NCBI GenBank assembly: GCA_965539935.1
Contig: CBETVX010000033.1
Coordinates: 1-30,791 of the forward strand
Origin: CBETVX01 sp965539935
GTDB lineage: Bacteria; Bacillota; Clostridia; Peptostreptococcales; Caminicellaceae
Length of the DNA stretch: 30,791 bases
Direction of reading: 5' to 3'
Positions within the stretch are counted from its first letter, which is position 1, and each line of letters opens with the position of its first letter. A program made the position numbers and the translations under genes. Below, one piece after another: positions 24,600-30,791 of this stretch. Below the pieces are notes generated by a model. It searched no databases and was not told the origin of the DNA. It saw only the letters and a list, made by a program, of their open reading frames with translations.

Positions 24600-25359
24600 A
24601 ATCGCAGGAAAAATAATAACACCTGATAATATAGAAAATCAATCTGATTTAGACCCTGTTCAAAATAAAATCCTTGATATACTACATAATAGTGATTATA
24701 CCTACCAATATTCTTCCCTTGAGGATTTAAAATTTGAGCTGATTTTGCGATTAAATATCATCAATGCTTCAAAGAGTTTATATAAAAGTGGTATGGATTT
24801 TAGAGTTTTTAGAGAATCAAAATGCAATGAAAAATTTTGGTCACGAACTGAAGAAGGTGGTTTTAAGTTAAAGGAAGAAGTTAAGCCTTCAGATGCCATA
24901 GATGACATTTTTAATAATGGTAGAAAATACGGTACTGAATGTGCCACAGCCATAGTAATAATCTACTATAAGGCAGTTCTAGAAATTTACCCTGAGGAAC
25001 TTTTCAATATGATGTTCAGTAATATTGTCTTAATGAATTGGCATTATATTGATTCTGATTTAGATGTAAGAAATTATATTGATATTGCAGATTATCTACC
25101 CGGTGACTGTAGATATTTCAAAAATCCTGATGTTGATCCTGCTACTCCAGAATGGCAAGGGGAAAATGCTATAGATTTGGGTAATGGCAAATATTATGGT
25201 CATGGTATAGGAATAAAAACAGGAGAAGAAATTATTGAGGATTTGAATGAAAATAGAAAGGAAGATGCTACACAATCGGCATATTTAATGGAATCTGCCA
25301 CAAGACCTAATATCAATTATTTATCATATAGATATTATTCATATATTGATAATAATTAA
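24592..25359 (+). CDS. tgl: Protein-glutamine gamma-glutamyltransferase (spore-coat transglutaminase)
   Basis: A 255-residue enzyme of the same length and pattern as Bacillus Tgl. The catalytic triad aligns: Cys117 in GTECATAIVIIYY, Glu191 in WQGEN and His204 in YYGHGIG. In Bacillus it forms lysine-glutamine crosslinks in the outer spore coat late in sporulation. The start overlaps the end of the upstream gene by 8 bases, with AGGTG upstream. Its presence is good evidence for a spore former. A terminator follows the stop. Confidence 0.92.
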   Translation: MIKIAGKIITPDNIENQSDLDPVQNKILDILHNSDYTYQYSSLEDLKFELILRLNIINASKSLYKSGMDFRVFRESKCNEKFWSRTEEGGFKLKEEVKPSDAIDDIFNNGRKYGTECATAIVIIYYKAVLEIYPEELFNMMFSNIVLMNWHYIDSDLDVRNYIDIADYLPGDCRYFKNPDVDPATPEWQGENAIDLGNGKYYGHGIGIKTGEEIIEDLNENRKEDATQSAYLMESATRPNINYLSYRYYSYIDNN

Positions 25360-25363
25360 TTAT

Positions 25364-25384
25364 TGGGGAGAGTAAATCTCCCCA
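25364..25384 (+). terminator. Terminator of the tgl unit
   Basis: An 8-bp stem (TGGGGAGA / TCTCCCCA) with a 5-base loop followed by TATATTTT. On the other strand it ends the 333-residue gene with a poor T-run. Confidence 0.6.
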
Positions 25385-25400
25385 TATATTTTCCTTAATT

Positions 25401-26402
25401 TTATTTTTTATTGACGGTTAAAAGTTCTCTTTCTATTTCATATATTTCTTCAGCCCTATCTGTACTAAGTTTTGAGAAAATTTCTTTTCTATATTGTATA
25501 CCCATTTGATTTTTTTCTGCTTTTCCCTTCCTAATATCAGCCCAATATATTTTCTTTCTTTTATGATAAAGATCTAAATCAACTATCCTACTGCCATCAT
25601 CTAGATATTCTAATCCAACAAGAATCTTTTTTATATATTTGGGCTCATGAAATGTAAAGAATCTTATTCTATATACTCCTACACTCATTAAGATTGTTGC
25701 CGCATCTTTTCCCCACGACTCTCCTAATATTAGTCCTAAGTCAAGTTCTTCTATAACCTTTAATAGTCTTTTATAATGAAGTGCGTATTCTCCATAACTA
25801 TCGTATATCTTAATTGTAAGCTCATACCAATCTTTCTTTTCAAGTCCAATATTAAGATATTTTATTTCATGAATATTAAGCTCCTTCATTATCTCTCTAT
25901 AGTTTTTATTAACATGTACAGCACTTTTGTATAGATTAGATAAACTAACGGGATTATTTAGAAGCTCTTTTGTAAAAACAATTATGGTTCCACTATTATG
26001 ACTATCAAAAATGGTATTTAAACTTCTAACTTCACCGTTAAAATCACTCTTAATCTGATTTATAACTCTTTCTTCATTGCCAAGACTTCTCATTACAATA
26101 ATTCTAGGTGCCATCCTGGCAAAGGTTATAATATTATATTTCTTATCTACAAGTAATTTACATAAGATATTTTCTGTTCTAAAGTTTATTAAGAGTGCTT
26201 TTTCTATATCGGTTTTTTTTAAAATCTTTTTATTCTCATTAGTAATAAATATTAATGTATTTCCATCTGTGGCACATTCATAAGCATCGTCTACATTACA
26301 TTGGCAAGCATTAAAATCATCGATTAACATTTGTTTAAGTCTATCTACATCCTTACTAACTAGTACAAGAATCTTAGGTCCTGTTCTACATAGATACGGC
26401 AT
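25401..26402 (-). CDS. Hypothetical protein with a tandem internal duplication
   Basis: A 333-residue protein of unknown family. The first half holds two alpha/beta copies of about 65 residues, at 9-73 and 99-165. Matching points are PKILV and PRIIV, DDFN and SDFN, and TLIFITNE and TIIVFTKE, with offsets of 90-91 residues. The third part (about 175-333) has no recognised motif. There are cysteines near the start (residues 5, 33, 35, 43). It is soluble, without a signal. GGGGGG stands 5 bases before the ATG. It is the last of three minus-strand genes (dehydrogenase, phosphoesterase, this), spaced 18 bases from the phosphoesterase. Confidence 0.75.
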   Translation of the reverse strand: MPYLCRTGPKILVLVSKDVDRLKQMLIDDFNACQCNVDDAYECATDGNTLIFITNENKKILKKTDIEKALLINFRTENILCKLLVDKKYNIITFARMAPRIIVMRSLGNEERVINQIKSDFNGEVRSLNTIFDSHNSGTIIVFTKELLNNPVSLSNLYKSAVHVNKNYREIMKELNIHEIKYLNIGLEKKDWYELTIKIYDSYGEYALHYKRLLKVIEELDLGLILGESWGKDAATILMSVGVYRIRFFTFHEPKYIKKILVGLEYLDDGSRIVDLDLYHKRKKIYWADIRKGKAEKNQMGIQYRKEIFSKLSTDRAEEIYEIERELLTVNKK

Positions 26403-26420
26403 GATTATCCCCCCTCATTA

Positions 26421-27038
26421 TCAAAATCCAATATTAGACGTTCCAAGTCTTTGATCATTTATACCATATGGATACTTTAATATGTATATATTATTACTTG
26501 GTATAGATATTATATTTATACCTAAAATACCATTTAAAAAAACTTTTTCATTGACTATTTTGTTTAACAAAGATGTATCATGACCAAATAAGTTTATATC
26601 TTTTGGTTTTTTTAATACTTCATTTGAAAAATGGCTTATCTTTATATCTCTATTCTCAATATTAATAATCCCAGTTTTTTTAAAAATAACACATCTATTT
26701 GTTGATTTTTTCACTATATCGTATCTATCATGATTTCCCAGTACCAAATATATTTCTTTAGCACATGAATTCTCCAACATATCTATTAGAGATTTTACTC
26801 CCTTAATATATAAATCTATCCTCTTTGGATATAGTCCTATCTTAATATTATCAACTAAATCTCCAGTATGAACTATGTACTTAGGTCTTAATTTTTTTAT
26901 CAAAATATTAAGGGGTTTATAAAATACTGTAGGTGTATCTGAAATATGTAATAACAAATCTTCATTAGTGTCTAATAAGTTCTTTGGAATATGAACTCTA
27001 CCCATGATATAGTCTAAGTATTTTAAATAATTTTTCAT
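26421..27038 (-). CDS. Metallophosphoesterase with an altered first motif
   Basis: A 205-residue calcineurin-fold protein. The motifs run in order: HISDTP (31-36), GDLVD (59-63), GNHD (101-104), HFSN (His136) and FGHD (152-153). The usual first motif DxH reads D-T-P here, so the histidine ligand of the first metal is missing, while the other metal ligands remain. It may be a catalytically altered member or use a single metal. Its substrate is unknown. AGAAGGG lies 6 bases before the ATG. It is the middle gene of the likely operon. Confidence 0.75.
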   Translation of the reverse strand: MKNYLKYLDYIMGRVHIPKNLLDTNEDLLLHISDTPTVFYKPLNILIKKLRPKYIVHTGDLVDNIKIGLYPKRIDLYIKGVKSLIDMLENSCAKEIYLVLGNHDRYDIVKKSTNRCVIFKKTGIINIENRDIKISHFSNEVLKKPKDINLFGHDTSLLNKIVNEKVFLNGILGINIISIPSNNIYILKYPYGINDQRLGTSNIGF

Positions 27039-27064
27039 ATGTATCCCTTCTAAATATAATATCT

Positions 27065-28027
27065 TTATTTTGTTATAAGATTAGGTGGGACATTACCTTT
27101 TAATGCTGCTATAATATTATCAGCTGCCATAATAGCCATTTTAACCCTTGTTTCATAGGTTGCACTTCCTATATGAGGACACATAACTACATTATCTAAT
27201 TCCAATAATTCTTTCTCTATCTTAGGTTCATTTTCAAATACATCTAGACCAGCTCCCCAGATTTTCCTGGATTTAAGTGCATTTACTAATGCCTTTTCAT
27301 CCACCACAGGCCCTCTTGAGGTATTAATTAAGATAGCCGTTTTCTTCATCATCTCAAGCTCTCTTTCTCCTATAAGATGTACTGTTTCATTTGTTAACGG
27401 TGTGTGTAATGAAACAAAATCAGATTTTTTTAATAGTTCATCCATAGATACATATACTGCACCTAACTCTTTTTCAAAATTTTCCTTTCTATTTCTATTA
27501 TAATAAAGTATTTCCATATTGAAGCCCTTAGCTCTCCTTGCAAAGGCTCTTCCAATGCGCCCTGCACCTATTATACCCAAAGTTTTACCTGATATATCTC
27601 TTCCTAGTAATAGTTTAGGTGACCATCTTTTAAATTTCCCTTCCCTTATATAATTATCTCCCTCTACTACTCTTCTTGCAGTAGCAAATAAAAGGGCCCA
27701 TGCTAAGTCGGCGGTTGCATCTGTTAATACATCAGGCGTATTTGTTAATAATACATTCCTTTCCTTCGCTGCCTTTACATCCATATTATTATATCCCACA
27801 GCGTAATTTGCAAATATTTTTACTTTAGGCTCAATATCCATTAGCTCTGAATCAATCCTATCGGATAATTGAGATAGAATTCCGTCTTTTCCCTTGATTT
27901 TTTCTTTCAATTCATCATATGTCAGCTCTCTATCAAGTTCATTAACTTCAACATCAAAATATTTTTTAAGCTTGTTTATCCCCTCTTCTGGGATTCTTCT
28001 AGTTACATAGACCTTTTTTCTTTCCAT
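27065..28027 (-). CDS. GyaR-type glyoxylate/hydroxypyruvate reductase (D-2-hydroxyacid dehydrogenase)
   Basis: A 320-residue NAD(P)-dependent enzyme that reduces 2-oxoacids such as glyoxylate or hydroxypyruvate. Rossmann GIIGAGRIGRAFARRA is seen. The catalytic triad lies in NTSRGPVVDE (Arg), GLDVFENEP (Glu) and CPHIGSAT (His). Substrate and cofactor choice within this group cannot be read with certainty; the strand-2 end is YYNRNRKEN, whose arginines suit NADP. GGAGGG stands just before the ATG. It is the first gene of the likely operon with the phosphoesterase, 26 bases apart. Confidence 0.88.
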   Translation of the reverse strand: MERKKVYVTRRIPEEGINKLKKYFDVEVNELDRELTYDELKEKIKGKDGILSQLSDRIDSELMDIEPKVKIFANYAVGYNNMDVKAAKERNVLLTNTPDVLTDATADLAWALLFATARRVVEGDNYIREGKFKRWSPKLLLGRDISGKTLGIIGAGRIGRAFARRAKGFNMEILYYNRNRKENFEKELGAVYVSMDELLKKSDFVSLHTPLTNETVHLIGERELEMMKKTAILINTSRGPVVDEKALVNALKSRKIWGAGLDVFENEPKIEKELLELDNVVMCPHIGSATYETRVKMAIMAADNIIAALKGNVPPNLITK

Positions 28028-28229
28028 ATTAATCCCTCCAGTAATAAAATTTACTATCTTTTTTACTTTATTATAAATAATGTTTCCATATGAAATAACA
28101 AATATATTTTTTCATCTATATAGATAATTATATCAGAGTAATTATTGGAAATTTATATAAAAATATACTAATCTAAAGAGAAATAATAAATTAGTGCTTT
28201 ATGGAAATAATATTCTTGAGGTGATTTTA

Positions 28230-29231
28230 ATGAATTCAAGGAAAAATATTCTAATATACATTCTTGTTATAGGTCTACTTAGCTTACAATTGTCTTGTGC
28301 AAAACAATCGGAAAAACCTGATACTGAATCTGAAGATGAACTCCAATACACACCACCTATTATTGAAGAAATTGAAGCTGACATTATAAGTATAATGTCT
28401 AATCTTGATATTATTCCTTACTATGAAAAACAGATTAAAGAGAGAAAAAAAATTACTGAAGAAAAGAAAAAACTAATGCTTCTTATGAATCAAAATGTAC
28501 AGCAAAGCAGCAATGAAGGTTCAAATGGTAATAGCGATGAAGGAAAAGCAGAAGGAAATCAGGGTGAAAATAATGTTTTAGATGAAGTTGTAAAATTTAT
28601 ACCAAAACCGATTTCTATTAATGATGTTGTCCTTCTAGGTGTATTAAAACAGGAAATGAATAAGGAAGAAAATGAAAAAGAGGAAGAACAAATACCTGAA
28701 GATATCGCTCAAATTTGGAATGATATTAATGATAAAATCGCTGGCATTCATGAGAAATGGAATAATATTGAACCGTTAATAGCTAAAACAATCGCTTCTC
28801 AAACATCTATTAAAGGTTTTGAAGATACTTTAAATGAAATGACAAATTCTGCCTCTGAGTTCAAACAAATAGAAACCTTGATAGTTGCAAATATTTTAAC
28901 TTCCTATATACCCGATCTTGTAGCTGGTTTTAAAAATAAATTTCCAAGTTCCATTTATAATATGAAGTTTCATGATAGACAAATTGTTTTAGATAGTGTA
29001 AATGGTAATCATGATAAAGCTAAGGAACATCTTGATAAAATAATTTTCTATGGGAATAGTTTAAATTCCACATTAATAGAAGAGAAAAAAACAGAACTTA
29101 AAGACAAACTTAGCAGTTCCATTACTGACCTACAAAATGCTTTAGATATTAAGGACAATACTATAATAAAAATAAAGGCCAGTATTTTAATGAAAAATCT
29201 AAATACCATTAAGGAAGAACTATCTAAATAA
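28230..29231 (+). CDS. Putative lipoprotein with coiled-coil and Asn/Gly/Glu-rich linker
   Basis: A 333-residue protein. A signal peptide of about 22 residues ends at LQLSC, an imperfect lipobox (Gln at -3), so lipid attachment is likely but not sure. A charged helical stretch (EEKKKLMLLMNQ) follows, then a low-complexity linker rich in Ser, Asn, Gly and Glu (about 95-120). The remaining largely helical part has no motif I recognise. An ATG 12 codons upstream is in frame, but GAGGTG lies 7 bases before the ATG at 28230. It is a single gene between two minus-strand blocks. Confidence 0.75.
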   Translation: MNSRKNILIYILVIGLLSLQLSCAKQSEKPDTESEDELQYTPPIIEEIEADIISIMSNLDIIPYYEKQIKERKKITEEKKKLMLLMNQNVQQSSNEGSNGNSDEGKAEGNQGENNVLDEVVKFIPKPISINDVVLLGVLKQEMNKEENEKEEEQIPEDIAQIWNDINDKIAGIHEKWNNIEPLIAKTIASQTSIKGFEDTLNEMTNSASEFKQIETLIVANILTSYIPDLVAGFKNKFPSSIYNMKFHDRQIVLDSVNGNHDKAKEHLDKIIFYGNSLNSTLIEEKKTELKDKLSSSITDLQNALDIKDNTIIKIKASILMKNLNTIKEELSK

Positions 29232-29260
29232 ATATAGCGGAGAAAAATCTCCGCTATATT
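29231..29260 (-). terminator. Bidirectional hairpin between lipoprotein and sigma-54 regulator genes
   Basis: A perfect 13-bp stem (AATATAGCGGAGA) with an AAAA loop. It starts at the lipoprotein stop and reaches the regulator's stop. On the minus strand a TATTT tail follows; the plus side is poorer. It serves both converging genes. Confidence 0.7.
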
Positions 29261-30665
29261 ATTCTACTAATCCATATTTCCGTGCTTTATATGCTACGGT
29301 TTTATGGGTAATACCTAATGCTTTTCCAGCAGCGTTAAAACTTCCAAATCTCTTTAAGGCTTCTTTAATTATTTCTTTTTCATAATCCTCTAAAGTTGCC
29401 AGTTTACCATCTTTTTTCATGTTAATTAGAGATTCCTCATCAGATTTATATAGATTCATTCCATACATTTTAGAAATATTGTAAGGTAAATCATTTATAT
29501 TTATAATATCGTTTTCCGATAACACAATTATTCTTTCAATAACATTTTCTAATTCCCTAACATTTCCAGGCCAATTATAATTATACAGACAATCTTTTGC
29601 TTCATCTGTAATCTGAAACTTTTCACAACTAATTTTACTAATGAAATGATCTATTAAAAGATTTATATCATCTTTTCTTTCACGTAAGGTTGGAAGATAT
29701 ATAGGAATAACATTTAGTCTATAATATAAGTCTTCTCTAAACTCACCCTTCTCAATCATTTCTTCTAAATCTTTATGGGTAGCCGATATAATTCTGACAT
29801 CAACTTTTATTGTTTCATTACCACCTATTCTAGTAAATTCCTTTTCCTGAAGAACTCTAAGCAATTCCACTTGCAATTCATAGGGTAAATCCCCAATTTC
29901 ATCTAAAAAAATGGTTCCTCCATTTGCCAATTCAAATTTTCCAATCTTCTTTTTAAAAGCACCTGTAAATGCACCTTTCTCATGTCCAAAAAGTTCCGAT
30001 TGTATCAGATTTGAAGGTATAGCTCCGCAATTCAAGGTAATGAAAGGTTTATCACTTCTTTTACTATTTTCATGTATTGCCTTAGCTACCAATTCTTTTC
30101 CGGTTCCACTTTCTCCTCTTATCAATACTGTAGAATTAGTATATGATGCTTTTTGTGCTCTATATAAGGCTTTTCTAATAGCTTGACTTTTTCCAATAAT
30201 TTTTTGAAATGGCTTATCTAATATATATTCAAATTTATTATTATCTTCATATGAATTATTATTAAGCTTAATCATATTATCTATTTCCTGATTTTTAAAT
30301 TTACTATAGACTCCCAATACTCCATTAAATTTATTTCTATTGAATATGGTGGTTGTCGATACTTTTATTTGACTATCTCCTATGAAATAATTTAACTTAC
30401 TCTTTATATTTTTCTTTTTTCTAAAACTCTCCATTATTACTTCATCAATGTTCATCATAAAGATATTCTTGCCCAGTATATCGCCCTTATTAGTTCTAAA
30501 AATTTCTTCATAGACCGTATTTACATAACTAATATATCCATGCTCATTTACAAGGCATACACCATCATCCATATTTTCTAATAATAACTCGACATCCATT
30601 TTACTTATATCAATATGTTTAATCTCAGAACGTTGTTGCATCCTATTTATCTTAATGGCCTTCAT
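29259..30665 (-). CDS. PAS-containing sigma-54-dependent transcription activator
   Basis: A 468-residue enhancer-binding protein. An N-terminal PAS-type sensor (about 30-95) precedes an AAA+ domain with Walker A GESGTGKE (about 183) and the GAFTGA loop that contacts sigma-54 (about 230). A Fis-type helix-turn-helix follows (NAAGKALGITHKTVAYKARKYG, at the end). The N-terminus has no receiver domain, so it likely senses a ligand or redox state. AAGGA stands 9 bases before the ATG. It begins 12 bases after the DUF1667 gene stop, suggesting one operon and that it controls the same pathway. No -12/-24 promoter was seen in the window. Confidence 0.9.
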   Translation of the reverse strand: MKAIKINRMQQRSEIKHIDISKMDVELLLENMDDGVCLVNEHGYISYVNTVYEEIFRTNKGDILGKNIFMMNIDEVIMESFRKKKNIKSKLNYFIGDSQIKVSTTTIFNRNKFNGVLGVYSKFKNQEIDNMIKLNNNSYEDNNKFEYILDKPFQKIIGKSQAIRKALYRAQKASYTNSTVLIRGESGTGKELVAKAIHENSKRSDKPFITLNCGAIPSNLIQSELFGHEKGAFTGAFKKKIGKFELANGGTIFLDEIGDLPYELQVELLRVLQEKEFTRIGGNETIKVDVRIISATHKDLEEMIEKGEFREDLYYRLNVIPIYLPTLRERKDDINLLIDHFISKISCEKFQITDEAKDCLYNYNWPGNVRELENVIERIIVLSENDIININDLPYNISKMYGMNLYKSDEESLINMKKDGKLATLEDYEKEIIKEALKRFGSFNAAGKALGITHKTVAYKARKYGLVE

Positions 30666-30677
30666 TTTAACACATCC

Positions 30678-30791
30678 TTACATACTTCTTGATGCAACTA
30701 GATTAACACCTTTAGTTATATCCTTAATTATGATATCTCCTTTTTTTATTGGGGTTTTAACAACTACTTTATTAATTTTCTCCATACAAGT
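30678..30791 (-). CDS. DUF1667 protein, C-terminal end only (partial)
   Basis: The frame is open at the window edge and ends at TAA. The visible 37 residues include VVVKTPIKKGDIIIKDITKG and VNLVASRSM, the usual C-terminus of DUF1667 proteins. These proteins normally follow FAD-dependent oxidoreductases of the anaerobic glycerol-3-phosphate dehydrogenase group. The N-terminal cysteine motifs lie outside. The next gene downstream is the sigma-54 regulator, 12 bases away. Confidence 0.75.
   Translation of the reverse strand, partial: TCMEKINKVVVKTPIKKGDIIIKDITKGVNLVASRSM

Overview
The window looks like chromosomal DNA from an anaerobic, endospore-forming, low-GC Clostridia-type Firmicute. The evidence is the very AT-rich sequence, strong AGGAGG-type ribosome binding sites with several apparent TTG/GTG starts, A-rich codon use, a spore-coat transglutaminase (Tgl), an anaerobic-type DUF1667 gene end and a sigma-54 activator. 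The species cannot be named from the sequence. No rRNA, tRNA, CRISPR array, transposase or phage gene was seen.

Layout. Bases 1-5.3 kb (minus strand): the start of holA, then comEC (DNA uptake channel), a YibE/F-type membrane protein overlapping comEC by 4 bp, a small unknown protein, a metallo-beta-lactamase-fold hydrolase and an ECF transporter S component. Bases 5.4-9.1 kb (minus) form an accessory-looking patch: a DNA adenine methyltransferase without a visible nuclease domain, resembling C. difficile CamA; a small basic protein; a DUF4177 protein; and a 193-residue protein that resembles the cut-off N-terminal part of another methyltransferase of the same class. Bases 9.2-11.9 kb (plus) carry an unknown anchored protein, an AlaX-type tRNA editing enzyme and a small possible spore-surface protein.

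Bases 12-18.9 kb (minus) hold NADP-type glutamate dehydrogenase, a lone Phd/YefM-like antitoxin-type protein, the topoisomerase IV pair parE-parC and a hemolysin III membrane protein. The parE promoter region has a LexA/SOS-box-like site touching a good sigma-A promoter, and a perfect 22-base palindrome in the leader. Bases 19.2-21.3 kb (plus) encode one chemoreceptor. Bases 21.3-23.6 kb (minus) encode a nitronate monooxygenase-family flavoenzyme and a P-loop ATPase.

Bases 23.8-25.4 kb (plus) carry an unknown helical protein overlapping tgl by 8 bp. Bases 25.4-28.0 kb (minus) are a likely operon of a GyaR-type 2-hydroxyacid dehydrogenase, a metallophosphoesterase with an altered first motif, and an unknown protein containing a newly noticed internal duplication. 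A plus-strand lipoprotein follows. The right edge holds a PAS/sigma-54 regulator directly downstream of the tail of a DUF1667 gene.

Most likely new biology: the CamA-like methyltransferase with the nearby methyltransferase N-domain fragment; the putative Tgl partner; the SOS-like control of topoisomerase IV; and the duplicated-domain protein next to the altered phosphoesterase.
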